DNA of 64,000 nt from Mesorhabditis belari (GCA_958450365.1 CAUEEP010000181.1:1-64000); one strand, 5' to 3'; shown: positions 46,164-58,132, counted from the first letter of the stretch. Translations and numbers: made by a program. Notes: generated by a model not told the origin, from the letters alone.

Positions 46164-47976
46164 GCAACTTTTTTTGATTTTTTAAAAATTCGACTTCTTG
46201 ATGCATTTATAATCATTTTTTTGAACAAAAACATTATATTAATAATAATGCTTTATTCAAACGATAAAGTGAAAGAAATGATAGAGAAATGCACAGTGAT
46301 ACTTAATCATACAATACATACTGAAATCAATAAGCCAATTACTTACGGCAAAGAGCCACTAGATCTAAAGCATCGATACGTTTTATTTAAAACATTATAT
46401 TATTTAAATATTTGTCTTCGGTGTGGCTTTGGATCTAAATGCAAAAGGGTTTGATTTGATTTTATCATAAAATCAAGCAAATGTAGTTTGAATCCATTGG
46501 AAATCAAGAGATTTTTACATTATTTTCTGTTTTATATTGATCAAATTGTTTTTTAGCAGATATAAATGGCTCCAAATCAGTTTTTTAAAAAAAAAAATTG
46601 ATTTTTCTTGTGAAAGTTGTAACTTTTTAGAAGTTTAGAGTGAAGAAGAAATTATTCAAAGTTTTGTGCCAATTTAGCCGTGTGATTTATTTATTTATTT
46701 ATCATTGTTTTGCTTGAAATATTGAAATATTACTTTGTATTACTTTAAATATTACTTTTTCTTTATATTACTTGAAATATTACTTTTTAAAAAATACCTA
46801 AAAGTTTTTTTTCTTTATTTAAGCTGAATTTTTCTCAATGTAGTCGATTTTATTTCCGAAAATTCTTTGATTTCTTGTTTTAAGGCTGAAAAACAGTTAT
46901 TGAGCGTTTTTGATTGTTTTTAAAACAAACAAAAAAGTCTCGATTGACTGTTCTATTCAAAAGTTTTCCACAATAGCCGATCCATGCACAAGGTTTTGCT
47001 GGCACTTTACTTGTTTCAAGATTTCAAAGTTTCAAAACCGCCATTTTCTGGATCTCGGCCGGTTCTCAGAGCTAAGGGACAAGCGTTTTTTTGACATATC
47101 GTAAAACGTCGAGATAGGTCGAGCTGGGTACCGAAAATCGGTTAAAAAAAGGTTTTGCCGTACCCCGGGAACCGGGGCAAACCATTGGCGTTGGAAAACC
47201 CCGAAGATCACTATTAGAACAACAAATTCGGGGCTTGCCGCTCATTTACTAAATGCCAGCAAAACCCGGGTCGATTTTATTTCCGAAAATTCTCTGATTT
47301 GTGATTTTTTGACCGTTTTTGATCGTTTTTAATCGTTTTTAAAACAAAAAAAGACTCGATTGACTGTTCTATTCAAAAGTTTTCCACAACAGCCGATCCC
47401 TGCACAAAATTTTACCCTAATTTGTGCTAATTTTGTGCTAATTTTGTGCCAATGTAGTGCTATTTTCTTCCGTAAAACCTCTGATTTGTGTCCAGTGTAG
47501 GCATTTGCTTGTCCCGGTTCTCTTTTGATCTCCTTTCCCCCTTCCCCCCTTCTCCTCCTTTCCTCCTTTCCCCTCGCAATCTCTCCTTGTAGTTGTGTGC
47601 TTTCGTAGTGTATTTTCTTTCCCTCTTTCATATCTCTTTCTCTTTCACCGATTTTTCGTTGTTTTTTTCTGTTTAAAAAGGCCCCTTTCCCCCTCAAAAA
47701 ACTCGTTTCTCTCATTTTTTTTTTTCACTTGTTGATTCTTCAATCTTTCCTTTCCTACTTTTCTGACCAACAACACCCACCGGAAAGCTCATTTTGATGC
47801 CCGAATTTTTTTTCTAATACTCTTTACCCAACTTTTCATCATTTCATGTACATAGAGCTTATAAATTCAAGAATTTTTTTGTTTTCAAAGAAAATTTCTA
47901 ATCAAGTTTTTCATTTTGGTTTAAAATTTCAAATTCTTAAATAAAAATGTAATAAGTTTGTTGTTATTTTAAAATA
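46095..47976. other. Gene-free stretch
   Basis: AT-rich DNA with a 112-codon open frame (46,116-46,454) that has no recognisable domain and very biased codons. A direct repeat pair is present (about 46,845-46,990 and 47,270-47,400, sharing TCGATTTTATTTCCGAAAAT and TTCAAAAGTTTTCCACAA), and a C/T-rich tract lies at 47,515-47,575. Confidence 0.45.
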
Positions 47977-48499
47977 TTAGGTTGATGCAAAAGTCTTTTT
48001 CATTTTTTTCGTCTGCCGTTTCAAGCCAACAAATGCACGAATTAAACTACGGTTGATTTCATTAGAAAAACCAATTATTTTTCTGCAAAATAACATTAAA
48101 ACGGGTTTAAAAATATTGAATGCCTGGATTTTCTTGAGAGTATGAAGTCGGGTAGTCAAAAAGGGCTAACTCGATGATGCGGTTTAGACACCTTAGCTAA
48201 AGAAAACCTATCTTCGTGTCAATAGATAAAAGATAGAGAAAAAAAACGTTTGATATTTCGCCAAAATTTCAGAGAAATTCATTCAGCCAATTTTTCCGTA
48301 GAGTTTTTTATAGATTTTTACGAAAAAGGCGTTTTTCACTCTCGAATTTGCTTGAAAGTCAACCGAAATTCATTTAAAAAGATGCAAATTCAACAAAAAA
48401 AACACTTTTTTTATAGAGCAAACTATAGATTAATTCGTGAATTTGTTACTTTTTAACAGAAGTACGAAAAAAACGAAAAAGACTTTTGCATCAACCTAA
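47977..48499. mobile_element. mariner-like MITE (TTAGGTTGATGCAAAAG termini), copy 2
   Basis: Intact inverted termini with TA on both sides, 523 bp. Nearly identical inside to 30,898-31,418, including a conserved 60-codon open frame (MTTRLHTLKKIQAF…). That frame is non-homologous to any transposase I know and is likely fortuitous. Confidence 0.9.
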
Positions 48500-48604
48500 T
48501 ATGCATACATTCTTTCGCTTTTTTCTTTCAATACTCGGTATTTTTTAAACACAAAAGATTATCCGGACGAGTATAAAGTTTGTGCTAAAAGTGCTGAAAA
48601 ATTG

Positions 48605-48978
48605 GGGTGGGACAAACGCGACCTTTTTTTTTGCGCACCTGAACATTGGCGCACCTTTTTTTGGCTGGAAAAGGCCTTAGGAAAGGTCGTAGAGCTTCAA
48701 AAATGTTTTCATAGAAGGGAATCGTATGCGTAGATTCAGAATTTTGACAAATCAGACCTCGCTGACACGTCAAATTTGGGCTAAAAGGCAAAAACTGCGG
48801 AAAAGCGTTGAGTTGCGTAGTTTTTGCCTTTTAGCCCAAATTTGACGTGTCAGCGAGGTTTGATTTGTCGAAATTCGGAATCTACGCATACGATTCCCTT
48901 GTATGGAAATATTTTTGAAGCTCTACGACCTTTCCTAAGGCCTTTTCCAGCCAAAAAAAGGTCGCATTTGTCCCACCC
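48605..48978. mobile_element. Palindromic element family B, copy 2
   Basis: Left GGGTGGGACAAACGCGACC, right GTCGCATTTGTCCCACCCC. Arms pair across about 48,800 as in the 27,010 copy. Confidence 0.88.
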
Positions 48979-49025
48979 CCGAAAAGTTGTGGTACAGAAA
49001 TGGCGGCCTATTGGCTTTAATATTA

Positions 49026-49998
49026 TTGGGTTGGGGAGAATGAGTCGGCGCCAAACTTTAAAGGGACTTTTTGCACACATAAAGCCTTCTTTAAACATAC
49101 GTTTGGTTTCATCAAAAGGATCCACTATTTCTCTACAAAATCACTTTTGAGAGATTCCACAAAGCTTTTCTTTCGTCGAGTTTATGAACTTCGAAACGCA
49201 GCTGGTTAAAATGGCAAAGAGTCCGACTCATCATTTGAACAGTTTCTTTCACATAAACCTTCTTTGGTGTTTATATAAAAAAAGATAGAGCACATTGAAT
49301 TACTTAAGTTGCCAAATTTGCAGGAAGATCCCACCAATGGTTTTTTCTAGATCACAGTTTGTAGTTTTTGTGAAAAAATGGCTTTTTCTTGAGCGGAGGC
49401 GCTGTTTGAATTTTCTTTTAAATGTGATTTTGTAGAGAATTACCGTAATAATTCTAATAGAAGACCATGGTCTTCTAATTTTCAACCCCCCAAAATTGGT
49501 GAGTCAAAAAAGTAGGTAAAGGTCCCCCACATGAATCAAAAAATTAAAAATAGTTAAAAACGATTTCAAACGATAGCCCTTGCCCCAAAAGATGCCAAAA
49601 ACATGTCTAAAAGTGAAATTATTTTCTTGCCCGGACTCCATAGAAAATCTTTCAAAAAAATCCATGTAGGGGACCACATGAAATTTTTCCAAAAAGTTAT
49701 TTTTTAATTTTTTTCAAAAACTACGTCTCCAATTTTACTGCCGGGGCTAAAATATTACTATCTGGACCCAAATCTTTCATTCTACTTGAACAGAAGTTTT
49801 AAAAAGTCCCGATTTCAAGGGGTCAAGGGGGTGGTCTTCTATTGGAGACTGGTCTTCTATTAGAGACTGGTCTTCTATTAGAATTATTACGGTAGTTAAC
49901 CATTCTATGAGTATCAAACGCATATTATTTGACGAAGTCGAATTCAAGTTTTACACATTTTTTTCATTTTCGGCGCCGACTTATTCTCCCCAACCCAA
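49026..49998. mobile_element. mariner-like MITE (TTGGGTTGGGGAGAATGAG termini), copy 2, interrupted
   Basis: Same termini as 34,577-35,097 with flanking TA. Interrupted at GAATTA|GTTAACC by the element 49,443-49,892 with a duplicated TA, proving the order of insertion. Confidence 0.92.
49443..49892. mobile_element. CCGTA-type element, family F, copy 1 (nested)
   Basis: CCGTAATAATTCTAATAGAA at the left and TTCTATTAGAATTATTACGG at the right, TA target duplication, 450 bp. Contains CATGGTCTTCTAATTTTC and GGTCTTCTATTGGAGACTGG. Not strongly palindromic inside. Related copy at 57,792-58,106. Confidence 0.9.
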
Positions 49999-50781
49999 TA
50001 GATCTCATTTTTTAGCTGCTGCAAACAATCCGCTGTACTTTTTAAAACAATAGAAAATAAAGGCTTTTTCTTATATTATCCTAAAAGGATTTGTGTTTTA
50101 AAGTTTTAAAGTTCGTTGATGGTTGAACTTTTGTTTACTTTTGTTTATCGAGCCCCCGGTTTTCACCTTTATTCAATGAATTTAAAAAGCAATTTCAATT
50201 CAATTTCAGCTTCATTTCATTCAATTTCAGCTCCATTTCATTCAATTTCAAGTCAAACTAAGAAGCAAAATATAAAACAAACAAACGCTTTTTTTAAACG
50301 AAAAAATATTCTTGCGTTTCAAGCCATCTACACTGCTGGACATAATTTTAAAGGCAGTCGAATTTTTACGATTTTTTGGAAAATATAGAATATCCAATAA
50401 AATCGTCTTTTAAGCATCATCACTATCATAATTTTACATGTCTAACTGTAAAAATCCAGGAGATGATACTGGAACTTTTAAAGAAAAATCTAATTTATTC
50501 AAAAAGTGTCTCTGGCAAGTGGTCATAATTTTAAAGGCATTTGAAAAAAGTTAACAATTTTATCAAAATGAGCAAAAATTGATAAAAATTAACAATTTAA
50601 TAATCGATTCGACCTCCGTGACGCTGAATTACTTGAAAAAGTCTATTGTCCATGCTTCTTTGCGATTCAAGCCATCTATATTTTCTAAAGCTTTGATTTA
50701 AAAGTTTTTCTTGAAAATCTCTTGAATGAATCTTTATCTTAATCTAAATTTCTATCTCTCATCATTAAGATCTTCTCAAAA

Positions 50782-53700
50782 ATGGGTTGTTGTTGCTGTG
50801 GAAAAGGCGGTTTGTTAATCTTGGTGCTTTTGGCAGCTGTTGGAGTCTATCTATGGACACAGCCAAAACAAAAGGTGAGAACTGAAGCTCTTCTGAGAAC
50901 TTCATCAAAAAATCAAAGCAAATCCTAGTTGTCAATTCAAAAAAAAAGATTAAAAAGTATAGAAAATTAAAGGTTAAAAGTCGTTTCAAAGTTGGCGCAG
51001 AACTTTAATCATTGCTGGGTAGATGAAATTAAATATTTACTTAAAAGCAAAAAAAGCTGTAGAGCACAAAAGTGATTTATATCTTCAAGATTTTTCAAGA
51101 AATTGAAGCTTTTAGATTGAAATTTCCGAAAATGGATGGTATGGAAAGGGAAAAATGGGGAAAGACGATGAAACGATAAAAGCATTCAAAATAAATGTGC
51201 CTGAAGAAGTTTTAACGGTGAGTGGAATGTGTGCTATTTCTTTCTTTTAACTTTTAGCAGCTCAGGGAAAGTTATACGAAACTTTTTGCTTGAAATCTCG
51301 CGCAGTTTACATTGAAACATAAACTTTGATCAATATAATCAACTACAAAAGCAAAAAACTTTCCTCATTTCTACAAGAGTTGAACGAGGAAAAGTTGTTT
51401 TCTCTTTAGAGTTTATGAAAAAGAATTTTGTACCTTTGAAAAGAAATATAAATACATTTATTCACGCGAAAAACGTCGTACAAATAATACTAAGCACAAC
51501 CCTTGTAGAAACATGTAGAAAAAAGCTACCGTATTTTCTGTAATAGTAGTGCGCACTTTTCAACCCTTGACCTCCCGGTCCCGACCATTCGGCCATGGCG
51601 ACAATTTAAGAACCTTATGAAAAGCGATTTTAATTCTCTAGCGCGTTTCCAAGTTTTAAAACTAAGCTTTTTATTTTTATTTCCCACTTAACCGTGGGTT
51701 TTCCTGGTCACAAGCTCCAGCCAATGTAGCGCAGTCAAGCCCTTGTCTATAGCCCACACGATCCGGGTTCGACCCCCGAGTGCCGCTCAATCTTGAATAT
51801 TTTATTATTATTTAAAATAGCATAACTATCTACTATAGTCTAAAGCAGAAGAGACGTCTGCCCGTCTGTCCGTCCGTCCGTCTGTGCGCAGCTATTGGAA
51901 GGGCCGTGGCTTAGATTGCGTGGAAAACGTGGACCTTCCCAGTTGAAAAATGCGAACGTTAGTGAGCGTTTTTCGCTGGTATTTAATAATTAATACTTCA
52001 TTTCTATTTTTATTCTACTTTAGGACCTCAAAACTCGTCTCTCACAAGCTCGGATCTCCCATGAGACGCTCGAAGATTCCGACAATTTCCAATACGGTTT
52101 TAACTCTCATTATCTCAAGGTAATTGCTGAATAGAAAGATTTTCAAAACAATATCTATTTATTTTAAATAGCTTTCAAATTCAGGAAGTGAAAGACTATT
52201 GGCAAAATAAATACGATTGGAGAAAACATGAGGCAACGCTGAATGCATTCACTCAATTCACAACGCAAATCGAGGGGATGAAGGTACAGTACTGGACAAT
52301 GAAATATCATATTTGAAAAACGATCGTCACTTTCGCGTGCGCTGAAATGCGTCAAAAAATAGGGTATTTCTAAATATTAATACTACCATTGTGTAGCTCT
52401 TGAAAAGAGCTTTCAGAAAATGTATAACACTAATAGTTTAAACTCAAAGACAGGGGAGTTACAGACGCGCGAAAGTGACGATCGTTTTTCAAATATGATA
52501 TTTCATTGTCCAGTACTGTATCATTCACTTTTTCCAAGTTAAACTCATCTCAATAGATTGAAAATTGATCTTTTTATAAATTTTAAGAGAAAGCTATCAT
52601 GTAGAATCATTATCTAGAACTTCTGGCAAAACAAAAACCTTCATAAAACTTTTCTAGATTCATTTCATTCACTCGAAACCAGCGGCTGGTTACAAGAAAA
52701 TCTATCCATTGTTGATCGTTCACGGATGGCCGGGAAATGTTCAAGAGGTGAAGAAATTAATGAATGTTCGAAATAACAGCTGGATTTGTTGATTTATTGG
52801 TATCAAATTGAAACAATATGTTCATTTCCAGTTCGTTAAAATCATCCCGATGCTCAACGATCCAAAGAAATTCGGTTTCGATTACGATTTCGCTTTTGAG
52901 GTGATCGCCCCATCGATTCCCGGATACGGATTCTCGGATAGTCCGAAGAAAACGGGTTAGTCAATTGCATTTGAATGCTTGAATTGAATTTGAATTGAAT
53001 TTGAATTGATTTGAAATGATTTGAATTGAATTTGAATTGATTTGCTTTGAATTTGAATTATACTTTTGAAGTACCGCCCACAAGTGTTCCCATTGCCTAG
53101 GTTTTTTGCGTTTTTCTTGTCGCCTACTCGACCGCTTTGGTTACACTTGATTTCATTCGATATTCCTGATTAATAGTTATCGAATGAAATCAAAAGTAGC
53201 CAAACCGGTCAAGTGAGCGGTGAGAAAAACGCAAAAAACGGAGTGCAATGGGGACACTTGTGGGCGATGGTGCTTACTTCAAAAGTATAGTTATGATGCG
53301 TTTTATCTCAGCTAATACGTTTTTTAATAGGCGGGATTTAAAAAAGGTATCGTAAACAGACTCAGACGTAATCAGAATCAGAATCAACCTAATTTCGGTT
53401 TTATTCGATGAATCACCTCTCAAAATTGGGTTGATCGGAGTAAACTCGCATTTTGAATCTGCTAGTTTTCTGAATGCCTTTTAGAAAGCGGTAAAAGAGG
53501 ATACGGTATTGTTATTAAATCAATTTTTTATTAAATCAAATGAAAAGCATCAAATCAATATCAAATTCATCAAATCTTTAGGTTTCTCTCAAGTCGAGTG
53601 TGCTCGAGTCTTTCACAAGCTGATGAATCGATTGAATTTCAAGAAATATTATATTCAAGTGAGTTTAAAATAAATATTATAATAAACTGTTCAAACGGAT

Positions 53701-55959
53701 GATTCCCATTTTCAGGGTGGTGATTGGGGCTCGATGATCACGTCAAACATGGCTCGGATGTACAAAAATGAGTAAGTTGTAAAGAAAAAGCGACTAAAAT
53801 TTGTTTAGAGATTAATTTAATGAGATAGTCAATAGCTTAATGCATTTTGTCTAGAATTCTTGCACTCCACTTGAATATGAACGGCGCTTTCCCGAGCGGA
53901 ATCGGTCTCGTCAAGGCGATTCTCGGCTCGTTTGCGCCAAAATTGGTGAGTTGGCTGGAAAAAGGAAAAGTTAATTAAGAAATAAAGAAAAGAAGATGGA
54001 AATTACAATTGAAAGAGCAAGGAATCGCTATTGAAAATCATTTTGAGTTTTAAAACTGCAAGAATTTGAAAGATTACAAAGTCATGCACTCGAAAGTAGC
54101 CAAACTACTGTGTTGATTAAGCGTAAAATTGAAACATTCTTCGTTTTCCCAATCAGATCATTCATTTCTAAAGTTTTGCATTGAAAATTCCCGCTTTAAT
54201 TTCAGTTTTTCTCCTCTCCAAACTATCAAAACTTCAACTTACTTGATCTATTTAAAATGGTGATGGTCGAGAGTGGTTATATGCATATTCAAGCAACAAA
54301 ACCGGATACTGTTGGTGAGTGGCAACAAAATCGAATACTAAACTAACAAAAATATTGATCAAGAAGAAAATTACGCGTCGAATGAGACCAAAACCAACTC
54401 AAAATCTAATATTCACGCAAAGTTATGAGGAAAAAGGTTAATTAACGTTTTTAGCCTACAACTTTACGTAGATATTACATTTTGAGTTGATTTTTGTATC
54501 ATTCGACGAGCAATTCCTTTCTGCATCGAATCCTAGTTCAATAGCTTTTCCAAAATCTCTTTTCTCTAGGCACGGCTCTCAACGATTCCCCACTCGGCTT
54601 GGTCGCGTACATTTTGGAGAAGTTCTCGTCGTGGACGAATTTAGGCTATAAAGATTTGAAAGATGGCGGAATCACGAAGTAAAGTTTCAACTTGGTACCC
54701 TTATCTACTTTTTTGACCGTATTCTTCTATTAGAATAAATACGTGAATAAGTTACGTGACTGACTGACTAAGAGCTCTGTATCTTAGTAAAGTTTCAACT
54801 TTGACAACTTTTAACTTGATTTATAAATGTATTCCCGGGCATAAATAGCTTTTTTAGGCATAGACAGTTCTTAAACTTTCGTTTTTTCAGGAAATTCACT
54901 CTTGACGAGGTGCTAACGATTGTGACAATCTATTGGGTACAAGGGAATATCGTGAATTCACAGCGTTTCTACAAGGAATTCTTCTTGGATACGAGGAACG
55001 ATTTGTTGTCAAAGTTAGTGGAGAAGAAAACTTTTGATATGACAAAAAGTCGATTGTCACTTAAAATGAAACAATTTAATGAAGCAGGGTCCAATTTGAA
55101 GAGCTCATTTACTTTAAAACTAACGAGTTATAGTAATGTTAAGAGTTGAGATGAATTGAGATAGTTTAAACAAACCACAAATGTTTAAACAACAATGTTT
55201 CATTTGGCTGAAACAATGGGACAACACTTATGAAAAGAAATATCTTCACTTTATTCGTTTGTATAAGATTAAACAAATAAAGAAATGAATGACAAAGCAT
55301 TTGAGCCAAGGGGAATTGAACCCTCGACCTTCTGCTCACCGGACAGATGAGCCATCGGCGCCTGCTTTGCTAAAGGAGAAATAAAAAAGACAAGGAGGAG
55401 GAAGCAAGGAAGAAAGACAAAAAGGATCTCTTTAATTTCTTCAATGAAACCTAAGACTACGTTCTTTTTCATTCAATGAAGTATGCCGAATTTGAAACAA
55501 CGAAAATTTTTCAGAGAATACTGTGAAGTCCCGACTGCACACAGCAATTTCGGGCATGAACCATTCGACAAGGTAAGAGATTTTTGAAAAAAATACTGTT
55601 TTGGGGTAGGCTAATTTCACTTAAACTTTCAGCTTAAACTTCAACTAATCAACTATAAAATAGTAAAAAACATCTAAAAACTCTAGATATATTTTATGAT
55701 AAGAAATTGCGATGAATTTCTAGAGTCCCGAAGAGATCATGAAGCACTCGTTCAACCTCCAATACCGGCGTGAGCATCCCGATGGAGGGCATTTTGCCGC
55801 TTACGAGGTAAGACAATAGATATCTTTAAAAAATAGCAGTAAACTCCAAGAATTCAGCTTCAATTTTGCCTTTAGCTTCCAAAGACTCTGGCCGGTGACA
55901 TCTTTGAGTTCATTCGACAACAAACCACCCCGAAACCGAAGAAAACTGACGAGTTGTAA
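50782..55959 (+). CDS. EPHX1: Microsomal-type epoxide hydrolase
   Basis: Fifteen exons: 50782-50874, 51116-51217, 52024-52119, 52185-52283, 52658-52747, 52832-52955, 53582-53658, 53716-53771, 53855-53945, 54206-54314, 54570-54678, 54891-55013, 55515-55572, 55724-55807, 55876-55959. That gives 464 residues (human EPHX1: 455). It hydrates epoxides of xenobiotics or lipids to diols in the ER membrane. The N-terminus has a Cys run and one hydrophobic anchor (GGLLILVLLAAVGVYLW). The EHN domain follows (DDETIKAFKINVPEE…DYWQNKYDWRKHEATLN), then the alpha/beta hydrolase with oxyanion motif HGWPG (152-156), nucleophile Asp230 in GGDWG, Glu405 (GHEP) and His432 (GGHFAAYE): a complete catalytic triad. 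Intron 4 begins inside a MITE target site. A decayed partial copy lies at 61.6-63.8 kb. AATAAA at 56,010. Confidence 0.95.
51721..51790 (+). pseudogene. tRNA-like element in epoxide hydrolase intron 2
   Basis: A-box-like TGTAGCGCAGTCAAGC and B box GGGTTCGACCCCC. Shares CCTTGTCTATAGCCCACACG with the element at 38,117-38,190. Same pseudo-tRNA family. Confidence 0.6.
51835..51985 (-). repeat. Dispersed repeat shared with 23,775-23,905
   Basis: Reverse-complement copy of the 23.8 kb repeat, with an extra CCGTCCGTCCGTCTG run. Lies in epoxide hydrolase intron 2, directly before exon 3. Confidence 0.75.
52287..52518. mobile_element. Palindromic MITE at the donor of epoxide hydrolase intron 4
   Basis: CAGTACTGGACAATGAAATA at the left and its exact complement at the right, with TA on both sides. 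The left TA is bases 2-3 of the intron's GTA donor, so the element starts only three bases after exon 4 ends. Confidence 0.9.
53073..53283. mobile_element. Palindromic repeat in epoxide hydrolase intron 6
   Basis: GCCCACAAGTGTTCCCATTG at the left pairs with CAATGGGGACACTTGTGGGC at the right; the centre carries ATTCGATA…TATCGAAT. It is carried along in the duplicated pseudogene copy (about 62,016-62,228). Confidence 0.85.
54362..54525. mobile_element. Palindromic repeat, CGTCGAATGA family, copy 2
   Basis: CGCGTCGAATGAGACCAAAA at the left and TTTTTGTATCATTCGACGAG at the right. In epoxide hydrolase intron 10. Same family as 42,932-43,280. Confidence 0.8.
54704..54785 (+). repeat. Truncated family F end joined to tRNA-like A-box sequence
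   Basis: CTTCTATTAGAATAAATACG (end of a family F element) runs into GTTACGTGACTGACTGACTAAGAGCTC, the A-box half of the pseudo-tRNA at 57,731-57,788. The same composite recurs at 63,256-63,340 in the pseudogene copy. Confidence 0.75.
55301..55370 (-). pseudogene. tRNA-like element in epoxide hydrolase intron 12
   Basis: Minus strand: GATGGCTCATCTGTCCGGTGAGC forms a D-arm-like hairpin with a long loop, and GAGGGTTCAATTCCCC is a full T arm with B box. The anticodon arm is weak. A tRNA-derived element or decayed tRNA. Confidence 0.6.
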
Positions 55960-56104
55960 ACGATTTGAATATAGGAAGATAATTATAATTTAATGATATT
56001 TATTTTTAAAATAAATAGTTTTCAGATATTTTCGATTGCAATGAAAAATGCACTTTTTTTTCATTTCACGTTTGTTTGTATCAACTGATCGAGTCATAGA
56101 AAGT

Positions 56105-57170
56105 CTTTAAAATCTTAAAGAATATATATGCTTTATTCAGTTGAGTATCGACAAAACAAAATCACAATAATTACCCGGGACACCACTCAAAACACACCCA
56201 AAAGATAAATAGATACCTCAAGAAAGAATCACAGAGCAGTCAAATCAATTGCCGAAATTGCGGCAAGGTGGGAATATCACGAACATGAGGGGGTAAAATG
56301 TTCCACAATTTAATAACTCGATTAAAAAAGAAACTGTGGGGGCTTTTAGAGGAAACGGAAGGTTGGCGTATGAGAAAAGGCCCCCTTCTGGAGGCGCCCC
56401 GTAGAGAAAGCGGATTCGGAATCCCTATTCAAAGCTGTGTCACATCAAAAAGGACACCTTGATCTGGTGTCTAGTTTTTTCTAGTTAGCGAGAGCTCACT
56501 CTGAAGCTGAATTTTTTAACTAGTTATTAACGATACTAATATTAACGATACTCCTTCTGGAGGCGCCCCGTAGAGAGCCTAATTCAAAGAAACCAGAAGA
56601 AAGGGGGTCGGGATGAATGCCTTTAACAATTTTAACAATTTTAATTCCACTAAATCGATGAAAAGGCGGCGTTGGTGTAACATTTCAAGACCAAACTTGC
56701 AAGTTTGTTCAAATTTCAGAGTTGCAATCTATCAGAATAACTAAAGGAGGAGAATTTGTCAAAATTAATTTTATAAAGAGCAATTCTGGTGAAGTGCCTC
56801 TGAACACATTCTATTTTTTTGAATAAGATTTAATAGGGAAGGAGACCAAATCAAAGAAGCGTATTCAAGAATAGGGCGGACATAAGCAACAAAACACATC
56901 CGAGAAGTTTTGATGTTAGGTATTGTAATAGACCTGAGGATACGGTTTGCACTTACAGAGGCCTTATTACACATGGATTCAATGTGAAAACGGAAACTAA
57001 GAGGGGGGGGGGCTAATAAGGACTCCCAAATATCACGCAGATATTCATTTCTTTCAACCAAACGAATAGGATGATGATCGAGGGTTAAAGGAAGAGAAGA
57101 TTTGCCAGTGGAAAAATGAGAAGACTTAGCTGGGGAGAGATTTAATATAAAGAATATCAAAAATTTCATT
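56105..57170 (-). pseudogene. 5'-truncated LINE (reverse transcriptase C-terminal region)
   Basis: Minus-strand fragments of a LINE ORF2 end: NKASVSANRILRSI, then AYVRPILEYASLIWSPSL (the well-known post-RT motif), and nearer the 3' end FNRVIKLWNILPPHVRDIP ending in a TGA at 56,245. Frameshifts, a short direct repeat (CTTCTGGAGGCGCCCCGTAGAGA at about 56,385 and 56,550) and an internal run of G break the frame. The catalytic part of RT is absent. The open frame starting at 57,169 is this fragment, not a gene. Confidence 0.85.
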
Positions 57171-57730
57171 GATATATAAAATCTATATAAAAATATAAAA
57201 AAAATAAAACTATTCTATGAGCTTTTCTCAGATTCCAAAATAAAATCCTGCTTTTATCACAATTTGCGAATTTGTGAGCAAAATCGAAATTCAAACGTGA
57301 ATAGCAACTTGAATGTGAAAGTGAAAAGCAATGATACCAAGAATATTTAAATTGGATAGCCCAACACCAAGATATTTGAGCTCAAAGTTAGATTGCCCAT
57401 GGCAAAAAGAGCGGGGCGTGTATGAAATCTTCGATAACCATAATTCAGGTTTGTATCAACTGATCGATTCACAAAAAATCACAAAAATATTGATATAAAA
57501 TCTATATAAAAATATAAAAGATTAAAAAAAATCATCTATTCACCTACAGTATCTTATAATGTTATTGTTGCTATTTGGCTATTGATCCACACAAATAATG
57601 CGATACAAAATATACAAGCACCACGCTCTAAATGTAGGAAAGAAAAAAAATCCATATTGAATCAAAAGATCAAACGGAATCAAAATCAAAATCAAAAGGA
57701 AATCAAGAAAAGGAAAGAGGAAACAATAAG
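57171..57730. other. Gap between LINE and RNase H 3' flank
   Basis: AT-rich. Contains a half copy (57,350-57,440) of the GAGCTCAAAGTT palindrome family and a duplicated ATATAAAATCTATATAAAAA block on both sides of it. No gene seen. Confidence 0.5.
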
Positions 57731-57788
57731 CTAGACGGCGGGATCGAACCAAAAAAATACAGAGCTCTTAGCTAGTCAGTCACGTAAC
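57731..57788 (-). pseudogene. tRNA-like (SINE-like) element
   Basis: Minus strand: CGTGACTGACTAGCTAAGAGCTC (A-box half) then GGTTCGATCCCGCCGTCTAG (B box and 3' end). It abuts the family F element at 57,792. Confidence 0.6.
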
Positions 57789-57791
57789 TTA

Positions 57792-58106
57792 CCGTATTTA
57801 TTCTAATAGAAGAAGACGGGCAAAAAAGTAGATAAGGGTCTCCCACAGGAATCCAAATTTTGAAAACTGTTAAAAACTATTTTAAACGATGACCCAAAAC
57901 ATGCAAAGAACGTGTTTAAAAGTGAGGTTATTTTTTTGCCCGGATCCCATAGCCCATAGAAAATCTTCCAAAGAATCCGTGTGTTACTGCCAATGCTAAA
58001 ATACTTCTATCTGCACCCAAATCTATCATTCTACCTAAAAAGAAGTTTCAAAAAGTCCCCGATTTCAAGGGGTCAGGGCGGTGGTCTTCTATTAGAATAA
58101 ACACGG
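57792..58106. mobile_element. CCGTA-type element, family F, copy 2
   Basis: CCGTATTTATTCTAATAGAA at the left, TTCTATTAGAATAAACACGG at the right, TA on both sides. Ends 27 bases beyond the RNase H stop codon, so it may supply that gene's 3' UTR. Confidence 0.88.
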
Positions 58107-58132
58107 TATTGCTATTTTTTTCTTTATACTAT

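Noticed and set aside
56771..57169. 132-codon minus-strand ORF as a host gene
   Set aside because: It contains YVRPILEYASLIWSP and related LINE motifs, so it is a retrotransposon fragment.
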